The notes under the pieces: generated by a model
What the model was told of the DNA's origin: nothing
Database searches by the model: none
The model's input: only the letters and a program-made list of their open reading frames with translations
Program-made: the position numbers and the translations under genes
Assembly (NCBI RefSeq): GCF_000346755.1
Contig: NZ_ANNV01000106.1
Location: forward strand, 42,646 to 106,645
DNA length: 64,000 bases
Reading direction: 5' to 3'
Source of the DNA: Pseudomonas sp. CBZ-4
GTDB taxonomy: Bacteria > Pseudomonadota > Gammaproteobacteria > Pseudomonadales > Pseudomonadaceae
Part shown: piece after piece, positions 10,001 to 24,713 of the stretch
How positions within the stretch are numbered: position 1 is the first letter of the stretch
How the letters are laid out: every line of letters starts with the position of its first letter

Positions 10001-10153
10001 GTTTCTTCTCCTTGAACACTCAAATGAGGCTCAATTGAATATTCATTGGCCGAAAACCGTAACTGTCAAATCTTACAGGTCGATCACTTTGACGACGAAA
10101 GGCAACCCAGACGACTTATCGGAAATGATGGCGATGACGCCCTCACCGCCAAC

Positions 10154-10197
10154 AAAAAACCCGCTGGCCAAACTGGCCCAGCGGGTTTCTTGTTTTT
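10154..10197 (-). terminator. Rho-independent terminator of the purL/NIF3 unit
   Basis: AAACCCGCTGG (10157-10167) pairs with CCAGCGGGTTT (10178-10188), with a further CCA/TGG pairing inside. On the minus strand the hairpin is followed by a run of T. It sits 13-56 bases after the stop of the NIF3-like gene. Confidence 0.85.
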
Positions 10198-10209
10198 GCA
10201 GTGTACGAA

Positions 10210-10521
10210 TCAGAAATCCGCCAACTGCCACACTTCATAAGCCGGTGTCTCATACGGGTGGCTGAGTTTCAAAGCAGCCACGACAGCCACGATCAATTCA
10301 TCCGCCACCACCAGCTCCACCTTCCACTCTTCAACCACTTCAACCTGGCCCACCTGCCCGATAAACGGCTGGCTGCCGTCCATCGCGCGGAATTGGCCCT
10401 GGCCCAGCACTTGCCAGGCGCAGCTGTCGTAGTTGCCGATGCGCCCGCCGCCAGCTGCGAAGACGGCGGTTTTCACCGTCTCAACAAAGCTGTCGGGCAC
10501 AAAGAAGGCGAGCTTGTACAC
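10210..10521 (-). CDS. NIF3/YqfO-like small protein
   Basis: A 103-residue protein matching the stand-alone YqfO/CutA-like dimerisation domain found inside NIF3-family proteins (MYKLAFFVPDSFVETVKTAVFAAGGGRIGNYDSCAWQ ... LSHPYETPAYEVWQL). The GGGRIGNY.SC and HPYE.PAY motifs are diagnostic. The biochemical role is unknown. The GTG at 10521 starts four bases after the purL stop codon, so the two genes are very likely co-transcribed and translationally coupled; no strong separate ribosome site is visible. A terminator follows at 10154-10197. Confidence 0.88.
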   Translation of the reverse strand: MYKLAFFVPDSFVETVKTAVFAAGGGRIGNYDSCAWQVLGQGQFRAMDGSQPFIGQVGQVEVVEEWKVELVVADELIVAVVAALKLSHPYETPAYEVWQLADF

Positions 10522-10525
10522 CGTC

Positions 10526-14422
<3,897 letters not shown>

Positions 14423-14471
14423 CTTCGGGACAGCCTCGGGAAGGGGTGTGCTTTGAGGCCGTGCATTCTAG

Positions 14472-16169
<1,698 letters not shown>

Positions 16170-16187
16170 GAACACCACAAAACCCGT

Positions 16188-16275
16188 GTGGGAGCTGGCT
16201 TGCCTGCGATAGCGGTGGGGCAGTCGCCACATGAGCTGTCTGATCCACCGCTATCGCGGGCAAGCCCGCTCCCAC
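16188..16275. repeat. REPIN (inward-facing REP pair), hybrid arms
   Basis: A left REP starting GTGGGAGCTGGCTTGCCTGC faces a right REP ending GCGGGCAAGCCCGCTCCCAC across a short spacer. The left arm is the CTGG/CCTG subtype and the right arm the CGGG/CCCG subtype, so the arms pair imperfectly. It lies between the mltF end and the EIIB-like gene end (convergent). Confidence 0.9.
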
Positions 16276-16294
16276 AGTTTGATCTGCATTTGGT

Positions 16295-16567
16295 TTAGAG
16301 GCCGGTGAGCAGATGCAACACGCCGCCCGTCAACACCATCACCCCCGGCACACCGGCCGCCTTCAAAGCCTGCTCGTCCAATCGAGTTGCATCCTGCAAC
16401 TGCACCCTCACCCGCGTCAGCGCCACGCGCTGCTGCGACTTGAGGTTCTCCGCGCCACCCAATGCCTTCACCACCTCAGCCGACAACAACCCCGGCGCTG
16501 CCACCGTCTCGGCCACCAGATCCGGGGTCAGGGCCTTCCAGAACGCCCGCTGCAATTTCTCGAACAT
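16295..16567 (-). CDS. Stand-alone EIIB-like PTS protein lacking the phospho-cysteine
   Basis: A 90-residue EIIB domain homologue of the glucose PTS family (ALGGAENLKSQQRVALTRVRVQL ... GVMVLTGGVLHLLTGL). In active EIIB the motif is C-x-T-R; here the cysteine position is A49 (VALTR), so normal phosphotransfer is not possible. The closest relative in the window is the second, also cysteine-less, EIIB domain of NagE, which shares the ending GVxHLLxG where active domains have QVVxG. The ATG at 16567 follows the stop of the EIIA-HPr-EI gene by two bases and has GGAG eight bases upstream; the TTG at 16573 would be too close. It is the last gene of the trehalose operon. Function unknown, possibly a structural or regulatory partner. 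Confidence 0.85.
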   Translation of the reverse strand: MFEKLQRAFWKALTPDLVAETVAAPGLLSAEVVKALGGAENLKSQQRVALTRVRVQLQDATRLDEQALKAAGVPGVMVLTGGVLHLLTGL

Positions 16568-16569
16568 GC

Positions 16570-19086
16570 TCAAAGCTCCACGACAGGTGAGGTTTCAACG
16601 GTAGCCGCGTGATACTGGCGCAATGCTTCACGCACGTGCGCGGCTTCTTCCAGGCCCAGCACCTGGCGGGCGATGATCTGGCAGTCGGCCAGGTCCAGCT
16701 CGCGCACGGTGGCCTTGATGGTGGGGATCAACGGCACGCTGACCGACAACTCATCCACCCCCAGCCCGAGCAACACCGGCACCGCCAGCGCTTCGGAGGC
16801 CAACGCGCCACACACACCGACCCACTTGCCATGGGCATGGGCGGCCTTGACCGTGGTGGCGATCAGGCGCAGCACCGCCGGGTGAAAGCTGTCGGCCTGG
16901 CTGGCCAGGCGCGGATGGTCGCGGTCCATCGCCAGGGTGTATTGGGTCAGGTCATTGGTGCCGATGGAGAAGAAATCCACATGGGGCGCGAACACATCCG
17001 CCATCAGGGCGGCGGACGGGACTTCGATCATGATGCCCAGCTTGGGCAGCTCGGTGAGCCCGAGCGCCAGCGCTTCCTCCTGAAGAATAGCGCGGGCCTG
17101 GTGCAGCTCGGACAGCAGGCTGACCATCGGCAACATGATGTGCAGGCGCGCAAAACCGGCGCTGGCGAGGATCGCGCGGAACTGTTCGCGCAACAGTTGC
17201 GGGCGCTCCAGGCACAGGCGAATGCCGCGCAGGCCAAGGAAGGGGTTGGTCTCGGCGTCCATCGGCACATAGGCCAGCGGCTTGTCGCCGCCGACGTCCA
17301 GGGTGCGCACCACCAAGTTGCGTTCGCTGCCCAAGGCACGGGCGATATCGGTGTAGGTGGCCGCTTGTTCTTCGGGGCTTGGCGCGCGGTTGCGGTCCAG
17401 GTAGAGGAATTCGGACCGCAGCAGGCCGACGCCCTCGCCGCCCAACGTCAACGACTGCTCGACCTCTTGCAGCGAGGCGACGTTGGCGCTGACGTCGACG
17501 TGATGACCATCGCGGGTCGTCGCCGGCAAAGCAGCCTGCGCTACTTCTGTTTGTCGGCGCAGCACCTGCTGTTTGCGTGCCGCGTCCAGTTGTTCGATTT
17601 CGGCCAGGTCCGGGTCCAGGTGCAATTCGCCTTTGTCGGCATCCAGCAGCACTTGCTTGCCATTGACCAGTGCCAACACCTGCACCGGCACGCCGCAAAT
17701 CGCCGGCAAGCCCAGGGCGCGGGCGAGGATCGCAACATGGCTGGTCGCCCCGCCACCAACGGTGACAAACCCCAACACCTTGCGCGTATCGAGGCTGGCA
17801 GTTTGCGACGGCGTGAGTTGTTCGGCGATCAGGATCGCCCGCTCCGGCAAGTCCCAGGCGCGGTCCTGAATGCCGAGGATCAGTTTGAGCACGCGCTGGC
17901 CGATATCGGCCAAGTCCGCCGCACGTTCGGCGATCAGCGCATTGCCCAGGCCCTGGAACAGCTTGACGGTGGCGAGGGTGGCGCTGTTCCAGGCAAAGGC
18001 GGCGCTCTTGCCTTGCGCCAGCAGGTTGTGGGCGTGTTCCAGCAGGGTCGGGTCTTCGAGCAATTCCTGGTGGGCGCGGAAAATCTGCGCCTGGGCGCTG
18101 CCGCTGGCCTTGTCTTGCAAGGTTTGCAGCGCTTCGCTTGCCGCCAGCAAACCGCGCTGTAAAGCGCCACGCTCGGCCGCTTCACCGCTGCCCAGCTCCG
18201 TGATGTTCAACGCGGGCTCGGTCACTTGCACCACTTGGCCAAACGCCGAGCCCGGCGATGCACACACGCCGCGCAATAACGTCGACGACAACACAGGTTC
18301 AATCACTTCAGCCGGTGCCGCGACCGTCTCGCCGCAACCTTCAGCCAACAACGCCACCAATGCCTTGATCGCAGCCTCGGCGTCCGCCCCCGCTGCGCTC
18401 ACTTGCAAGGTGTCGCCGTGCACGGTCTGCAGCGCCATGATCGCCACCAGCGACTTGGCATTGGCACTCTGGGTTTGCTTGTGCAGGTAGATGCTCGCGT
18501 TGAACCCCTTGGCCGCCTGGGCCAGCACCGCGGCCGGACGTGCGTGCAGGCCGTTGGCGTTGGGCAAGGTCAGCGGCTTGGAGAACAGCGCATCGCCCTC
18601 CTCCTCATCCCCTGCGTCAACCGGCGCGCCTGGGGATAAGTGCATCAGCGGCTGGCCCACTTCGACCAGACCGTTCGCCAGCAAGGTAAACGGCTCGCCG
18701 CTGACCACCAGCATCAGCGTCAGCAAACTGCGGGCATGCAGCGCCACGTAGTCGGCATCGAATTCGATCAACGCCTGCCCGGCTTCCACCTGCTGGCCTT
18801 CCTGCACCAAGCGGGTGAAGCCTTTGCCGGCGAGGGTCACGGTGTCCAGGCCGATATGCAGCAGCACCTGCACACCGTGCTCGTTGGTGATGCTGACGGC
18901 ATGCCCACTGTCCTGGATATTGCTGATCACCCCGGCCAACGGCGCGCAAAGCGTCTGCGAGGTCGGGTCGAGGCACAGGCCGTCGCCGATCAGGCGGCTG
19001 GAGAATACCGGGTCGGGCACCGAGTCCAGCGCCAGCAGCACACCGGACAGCGGTGCCAGCAGTTCCAGGGGTTGAGTTGTGGTCAT
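16570..19086 (-). CDS. PTS triple fusion EIIA-HPr-EI of the trehalose system
   Basis: An 838-residue fusion with the same domain order as NagF: EIIA (about 7-150, H77 in VLLHIGLDTV), HPr (about 168-252, H181 in NGLHARPAAV) and enzyme I (about 268-838, H450 in GGGATSHVAILARALGLP; GVGLLRSEFLYLDRN; IGTNDLTQYTLAMDRDH). It should carry phosphate from PEP to C28 of TreP. It lies in the trehalose operon between the porin and the EIIB-like gene. The EIIA part is clearly diverged from NagF, so the cassettes did not arise by a recent local duplication. Cross-talk between the two fusions is possible but cannot be read from sequence. Confidence 0.95.
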   Translation of the reverse strand: MTTTQPLELLAPLSGVLLALDSVPDPVFSSRLIGDGLCLDPTSQTLCAPLAGVISNIQDSGHAVSITNEHGVQVLLHIGLDTVTLAGKGFTRLVQEGQQVEAGQALIEFDADYVALHARSLLTLMLVVSGEPFTLLANGLVEVGQPLMHLSPGAPVDAGDEEEGDALFSKPLTLPNANGLHARPAAVLAQAAKGFNASIYLHKQTQSANAKSLVAIMALQTVHGDTLQVSAAGADAEAAIKALVALLAEGCGETVAAPAEVIEPVLSSTLLRGVCASPGSAFGQVVQVTEPALNITELGSGEAAERGALQRGLLAASEALQTLQDKASGSAQAQIFRAHQELLEDPTLLEHAHNLLAQGKSAAFAWNSATLATVKLFQGLGNALIAERAADLADIGQRVLKLILGIQDRAWDLPERAILIAEQLTPSQTASLDTRKVLGFVTVGGGATSHVAILARALGLPAICGVPVQVLALVNGKQVLLDADKGELHLDPDLAEIEQLDAARKQQVLRRQTEVAQAALPATTRDGHHVDVSANVASLQEVEQSLTLGGEGVGLLRSEFLYLDRNRAPSPEEQAATYTDIARALGSERNLVVRTLDVGGDKPLAYVPMDAETNPFLGLRGIRLCLERPQLLREQFRAILASAGFARLHIMLPMVSLLSELHQARAILQEEALALGLTELPKLGIMIEVPSAALMADVFAPHVDFFSIGTNDLTQYTLAMDRDHPRLASQADSFHPAVLRLIATTVKAAHAHGKWVGVCGALASEALAVPVLLGLGVDELSVSVPLIPTIKATVRELDLADCQIIARQVLGLEEAAHVREALRQYHAATVETSPVVEL

Positions 19087-19157
19087 GACTTCACCTGTTG
19101 TTTTGTTCTGTAAACATCATTGGGTGGAAACATATTTCAGATTCAGCGAGGGCCCCT

Positions 19158-19245
19158 GTGGGAGCCGGGCTTGCCCGCGATAGCGGTACATCAGACAAAA
19201 CACTGCTGGCTGACACACCGCCATCGCGGGCAAGCCCGCTCCCAC
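19158..19245. repeat. REPIN (inward-facing REP pair)
   Basis: GTGGGAGCCGGGCTTGCCCG on the left faces ...GGCAAGCCCGCTCCCAC on the right; the left copy has one extra C after GTGGGAGC. It lies between the porin and the PTS fusion gene, within the trehalose operon, where it could shape the intercistronic mRNA. Confidence 0.9.
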
Positions 19246-19271
19246 ATAAAGCTCATCCACTTGAGTCCGCG

Positions 19272-20561
<1,290 letters not shown>

Positions 20562-22208
20562 TCAATCCTTGAGGTGCAGCACAAACGATTCGTACGGGCG
20601 CAGCGCAACCGTGCGCGTACGCGGTGGGCAATCGGGGTAGTTGCTGATCAACAGGCGTTGCTCGCTCGTCGGGTTGATCACGTCAGCGGGCAGTTGGATT
20701 TCGCACGGCGTGCCGTAGAAGTTGTTCAGCACCAGCAGGCGCTCGCCGTCGCCTTCGCGCAGGTAGGCCCAGACCTGAAGATGGTCCGGCAGGAGTTGGC
20801 GGTAAACACCGTGCTGGATCAGCGGTTCATGACGACGCAAGGCGATCAGCGCGCGGTAGTGATGCAGCACCGAATCCGGCTCATCCAGCTGGCTTTCGAC
20901 GTTGATGGTCGAGGCGTTCGCCGGGATACCAATCCACGGCTCGCCACTGCTGAAACCCGCATTGGTCCCCGCATTCCACTGCATCGGCGTACGCCCGTTA
21001 TCCCGCGATTTCTGCATGATCGCGGCCATGCTCGACGCCTCGGACTCACCGGCATCGCGCTTGAGGCGGAAGATATTCAGGGTCTCCACATCGCGGTACT
21101 GCTCGATGCGGTCGAAGCCCGGATTGGTCATGCCCAACTCTTCGCCCTGGTACACATACGGCGTGCCCTGGAGGAAGTGCAGCGCGGTGGCGAGCATCTT
21201 GGCCGAGACCACGCGGTACTCGCCGTCGTCACCAAAGCGCGAGACCACGCGCGGCTGGTCGTGGTTGCACCAGAACAACGCGTTCCAGCCGCCGCCGGCC
21301 TGCATGCCCAGTTGCCAGTCGGAAAAGATCTGCTTGAGCTGGAGGAAATCGAAGTCGGCTTTCACCCACTTTTGCAGGTTCGGGTAATCGACTTTCAGGT
21401 GATGAAAGTTGAAGGTCATCGACAGTTCTTTCGACGCTGGATTCGAATAGCGAATGCAATGTTCCAGGCTGGTGGACGACATCTCGCCGACGTTGATCAG
21501 GTCGTGGCCTTCGAAGACTTCGCGGTGCATTTCCTGCAGGTACTCATGCACGTTGGGGCCGTCGGTGTAGAAGCGCCGGCCGTCAGTGTTGTCTTCGGGG
21601 AAATCCGCGGGCTTGGAGATCAGGTTGATCACGTCCAGGCGGAAACCGCCAACGCCCTTGTCGCGCCAGAAGCGCATCAGCTTGAACACCTCGGCGCGGA
21701 CCTTGGGGTTGTCCCAATTGAGGTCGGCCTGGGTGTGGTCGAACAGGTGCAGGAAGTACTGGCCGGTTTGCGCCTCGTATTCCCAGGCCGAGCCGCCGAA
21801 CTTGGATTCCCAGTTGTTCGGCTGGTCGCGCCAGATGTAGAAGTCGCGATACGGGTTGTCGAGGCTGCTGCGCGCCTGCTGGAACCACTCGTGTTCGATG
21901 GAGGTGTGGTTGACCACGATGTCGAGCATCAGCTTGATACCGCGCTTGGCGGCTTCGCTGATCAGCAAATCGCAGTCGGCCATGGTGCCGTAGCTGGGGT
22001 CGATGGCGTAGTAGTCGCTGATGTCGTAGCCGTTGTCGCGCTGCGGCGAGCGCAGGAACGGGGTGATCCACAGGCAATCCACGCCCAGCCATTGCAGGTA
22101 GTCGAGTTTGTCCACGATGCCCAGCAAGTCACCGGTGGCGTTACCCGCGTGGCTGTGGAAGCTTTTGGGGTAGATCTGGTAGATCACCGAGTGTTGCCAG
22201 TTTTGCAT
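20562..22208 (-). CDS. treC: Trehalose-6-phosphate hydrolase (GH13)
   Basis: A 548-residue GH13 alpha-glucosidase of the phosphotrehalase group, which splits trehalose-6-P into glucose and glucose-6-P in the cytoplasm. The start MQNWQHSVIYQIYPKSF is typical. Catalytic residues are D192 (GFRLDVIN), E242 (NVGEMSS) and D317 (CNHDQPR). No signal peptide is present, as expected for an enzyme acting on PTS-imported trehalose-6-P. AAGGAA lies five bases before the ATG at 22208; the longer upstream reading runs into a REP sequence. It follows treP in the operon. Confidence 0.96.
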   Translation of the reverse strand: MQNWQHSVIYQIYPKSFHSHAGNATGDLLGIVDKLDYLQWLGVDCLWITPFLRSPQRDNGYDISDYYAIDPSYGTMADCDLLISEAAKRGIKLMLDIVVNHTSIEHEWFQQARSSLDNPYRDFYIWRDQPNNWESKFGGSAWEYEAQTGQYFLHLFDHTQADLNWDNPKVRAEVFKLMRFWRDKGVGGFRLDVINLISKPADFPEDNTDGRRFYTDGPNVHEYLQEMHREVFEGHDLINVGEMSSTSLEHCIRYSNPASKELSMTFNFHHLKVDYPNLQKWVKADFDFLQLKQIFSDWQLGMQAGGGWNALFWCNHDQPRVVSRFGDDGEYRVVSAKMLATALHFLQGTPYVYQGEELGMTNPGFDRIEQYRDVETLNIFRLKRDAGESEASSMAAIMQKSRDNGRTPMQWNAGTNAGFSSGEPWIGIPANASTINVESQLDEPDSVLHHYRALIALRRHEPLIQHGVYRQLLPDHLQVWAYLREGDGERLLVLNNFYGTPCEIQLPADVINPTSEQRLLISNYPDCPPRTRTVALRPYESFVLHLKD

Positions 22209-22250
22209 GGGGATTCCTTCAGTAGAGTTTTGTGCTGGCTTTGCGGGCCT

Positions 22251-22329
22251 CATCGCAGGCAAGCCAGCTCCCACCTTTGAATGTATTCACAAATCAAAAA
22301 TGTGGGAGCTGGCTTGCCTGCGATAGCGA
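22251..22329. repeat. Outward-facing REP doublet
   Basis: A minus-oriented REP (22251-22274, ending GCCAGCTCCCAC) and a plus-oriented REP (from 22302, GTGGGAGCTGGCTTGCCTGC) are separated by a 27-base spacer containing TTCACAAATCAAAAAT. Nearly the same spacer occurs between the REPs at 37243-37320. It lies between treP and treC. Confidence 0.85.
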
Positions 22330-22333
22330 TAGA

Positions 22334-23776
22334 TCAGGCAACCCTGTACCCAGGCCGAACAATCTTCATGCTCAACCCACAGGTCAAAACAAACGGCACC
22401 ACGATCGCAATCACCATCCCGATCACAAAGCTCGGGATGTACTGCGGGATGATCGAGATAAACCCAGGCAAGCCACCGACCCCGATGGCCGACGCCTGCA
22501 CCTTGTTCAGCGACAGGAAGATACTGCCCAGCGCCGAGCCCAGCAGCGCGGCATAGAACGGAAACTTGAAGCGCAGGTTCACGCCGAACATCGCCGGCTC
22601 GGTGATGCCGAAATACGCGGAAATCGCCGAGGTGGACGCCATGCTTTTGTCCCGTGCATTGCGGGTCATGTAGAACACGCCGAGCGCGGCGCTGCCCTGG
22701 GCCAGGTTGGACATGACGATCATCGGCCAGATAAAGGTGCCGCCCTGGGTGGAGATCAGTTGCAGGTCCACGGCGAGGAACATGTGGTGCATGCCGGTGA
22801 TCACCAGCGGTGCATACAGCAGGCCGAAAATCGCCCCGCCGACCATCGGCGCCAGGTCGAACAGGGTGACCACGCCTTCGGTGATCAGGATGCCGAGGTG
22901 ACGGGTCACCGGGCCGATGATCGCCAGCGCCAGCACACCGGTAACCACGATGGTGGTGATGGGCACGACCAGCAGCTGGATCGCATTGGGCACCCGCGCC
23001 CGCAGCCATTTCTCGATGACGCTCATCACATAGGCGGCCATCAGGATCGGCAGGATCTGCCCCTGGTAGCCGACTTTTTCGATCTTGAACCAGCCGAAGA
23101 TATCGAAGTACGGCAGGCTCTGGCCGTCGAGGCCGGCGACCGCCTTGCCGTAGTTCCAGGCGTTGAGCAGGTCCGGGTGCACCAGCATCAGGCCGAGCAC
23201 GATGCCGAGGATTTCACTGCCGCCAAACCGCTTGGCCGCCGACCAGCCCACCAGCGCCGGCAGGAACACAAACGAGGTGTTGGCCATCAGGTTGATCAGG
23301 CTCCACAGGCCGTCGAGGTTCGGGTACGCCTCCAGCAGCGTCTGGCCCTCGATGAACATGCCCTTGGCGCCCATCAGGTTGTTCACGCCCATCAACAGGC
23401 CGGCGATGATCAGCGCGGGCAGGATCGGCATGAACACATCGGAAAAGACCCGCACCAGACGCTGCATGGCGTTGGTCTTGTCGGCGCCCTTCTTCTTTAC
23501 ATCGGCGATGGTGGCAGCGGCGAGGCCGGTCTGTTCGCGCAGGGCGGCGTAGACCTTTTCCACTTCGCCCGGGCCGATGACCACCTGGAACAGGCCACCG
23601 GTAAAGAACGAGCCCTTGACCAGATCGACCTGGTTCAGCGCGCTGCTGTTGACCAGACTCGGGTCCTTGAGCGCCAGGCGCAGGCGCGTCACGCAGTGGG
23701 CGGCTTGCTCAAGGTTGTCGCTGCCGCCGAGGTGTTCGAGGATCTCGCGGGCAATATTCGGATAGTCGTGGCTCAT
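22334..23776 (-). CDS. treP: PTS trehalose-specific EIIBC permease
   Basis: A 480-residue inner-membrane protein. The N-terminal EIIB domain (about 1-80) carries the phospho-cysteine C28 (AAHCVTRLRLAL) and the TGGLFQVVIGPGEV segment; the rest is an EIIC membrane domain of the glucose/sucrose/trehalose type (MPILPALIIAGLLMGVNNL; GMHHMFLAVDLQLI; GITEPAMFGVNLRFKFPF). It imports trehalose as trehalose-6-P, accepting phosphate from the EIIA-HPr-EI fusion of the operon. It lacks its own EIIA. It is the first gene of the operon and is divergent from treR across twin operators. Confidence 0.96.
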   Translation of the reverse strand: MSHDYPNIAREILEHLGGSDNLEQAAHCVTRLRLALKDPSLVNSSALNQVDLVKGSFFTGGLFQVVIGPGEVEKVYAALREQTGLAAATIADVKKKGADKTNAMQRLVRVFSDVFMPILPALIIAGLLMGVNNLMGAKGMFIEGQTLLEAYPNLDGLWSLINLMANTSFVFLPALVGWSAAKRFGGSEILGIVLGLMLVHPDLLNAWNYGKAVAGLDGQSLPYFDIFGWFKIEKVGYQGQILPILMAAYVMSVIEKWLRARVPNAIQLLVVPITTIVVTGVLALAIIGPVTRHLGILITEGVVTLFDLAPMVGGAIFGLLYAPLVITGMHHMFLAVDLQLISTQGGTFIWPMIVMSNLAQGSAALGVFYMTRNARDKSMASTSAISAYFGITEPAMFGVNLRFKFPFYAALLGSALGSIFLSLNKVQASAIGVGGLPGFISIIPQYIPSFVIGMVIAIVVPFVLTCGLSMKIVRPGYRVA

Positions 23777-23841
23777 GCTTGGTTTCCACTTTGATTTTTT
23801 TATTTGGGGGCAGTCATTGGCAGCACGCCGAGGGCAAAAGT

Positions 23842-23857
23842 ACTCGTCTGTACGAGT
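23842..23857. promoter_or_regulatory. Putative TreR operator, treP-proximal
   Basis: The palindrome ACTCGTCTGTACGAGT (arms ACTCGT/ACGAGT). It is mirrored by the palindrome at 23868-23883, and the two form a larger inverted repeat centred near 23862. The position between divergent treP and treR suggests TreR binding. Confidence 0.7.
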
Positions 23858-23867
23858 TAAAGCAACA

Positions 23868-23883
23868 ACTCGTACAGACGAGT
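23868..23883. promoter_or_regulatory. Putative TreR operator, treR-proximal
   Basis: The palindrome ACTCGTACAGACGAGT, the reverse complement of the first operator, 26 bp away centre to centre. Together they could control treP and treR at once. Confidence 0.7.
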
Positions 23884-23992
23884 TTGAAAAAGTTTATTCC
23901 GTGTAGGACCTGACTGACTGTAGGTCGAATGGACAAACCCTAGCCATGCCACTAAGGTTCCTGCCTGAACGCAAAGGCACAGAGCCATCCCC

Positions 23993-24697
23993 ATGAGCAA
24001 ATACAACCAGATCTACACGGATCTGCTTGCCAGCATCACTACCGAACGCCTGCAACGCGGCACGCGCCTTCCCTCCGAAACCGAACTGATGCACAGCTAC
24101 CAGGCCAGCCGCGGCACCGTGCGTCGGGCCATCGAGCAATTGCAGGAGCGTGGGTTCGCGCAAAAGATCCACGGCAAGGGCACGTTCGTGTTGTCGCCCA
24201 ACCCCATCGAGTTTCAACTGGGCGGCATCGTCAGCTTCTACGAAACCCACGCCGACCTGGGCGATGACGTACGTACCGAAGTGGTGGAATTTACCCAGTT
24301 CCCACTGGAAGGCTCACTGCAGCAACATATCGAAGCCGAGCCGGGCACCCTGATTACCCGTATCAAGCGGGTGCGGCGCATTGGTGGCAAACGGGTGATC
24401 CTCGACATCAACCACTTCGTCGCCGAGCTGATTCCGGGGCTGGACCGCGAGATTGCCGAGCAGTCGATCTACGCGTTTATCGAACAGACCCTGCAACTGC
24501 AAATTGCCTACGCCCAACGCACCATCGAAGCCCTGCCCCGCAGCAAGGACGACCAGGCGCACCTCGACCTTGAAGGGCAAAGCCATGTGATCGTGGTGAG
24601 TAACCAGACGTTTTTGCAGGATGGGCGGCAGTTCGAGTACACCGAGTCGCGGCATACGTTGGATAAGTTTTACTTTTCGGATATTGCGCGGCGATAA
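23993..24697 (+). CDS. treR: Trehalose operon repressor, GntR/HutC family
   Basis: A 234-residue regulator. The N-terminal winged helix-turn-helix (LPSETELMHSYQASRGTVRRAIEQLQERGFAQKIHGKGTFV, residues about 27-68) is followed by a UTRA ligand domain (about 80-230). The TreR subgroup responds to trehalose-6-P; that is inferred here from the divergent treP-treC operon and the paired palindromes between them. The ATG at 23993 follows a CCATCCCC sequence with little Shine-Dalgarno character. The gene ends only 16 bp from the convergent hipA stop, with no visible terminator between. Confidence 0.94.
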   Translation: MSKYNQIYTDLLASITTERLQRGTRLPSETELMHSYQASRGTVRRAIEQLQERGFAQKIHGKGTFVLSPNPIEFQLGGIVSFYETHADLGDDVRTEVVEFTQFPLEGSLQQHIEAEPGTLITRIKRVRRIGGKRVILDINHFVAELIPGLDREIAEQSIYAFIEQTLQLQIAYAQRTIEALPRSKDDQAHLDLEGQSHVIVVSNQTFLQDGRQFEYTESRHTLDKFYFSDIARR

Positions 24698-24713
24698 GCA
24701 TAAACCGGGAGGA

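Noticed and set aside
16188..16275. Repeats that could be mistaken for a CRISPR array
   Set aside because: They are isolated palindromic REP pairs, not regularly spaced direct repeats with unique spacers, and no cas gene is present.
16609..18162. Long plus-strand frame opposite the trehalose EIIA-HPr-EI gene
   Set aside because: The opposite strand encodes an unmistakable PTS fusion; this frame shows no motif.
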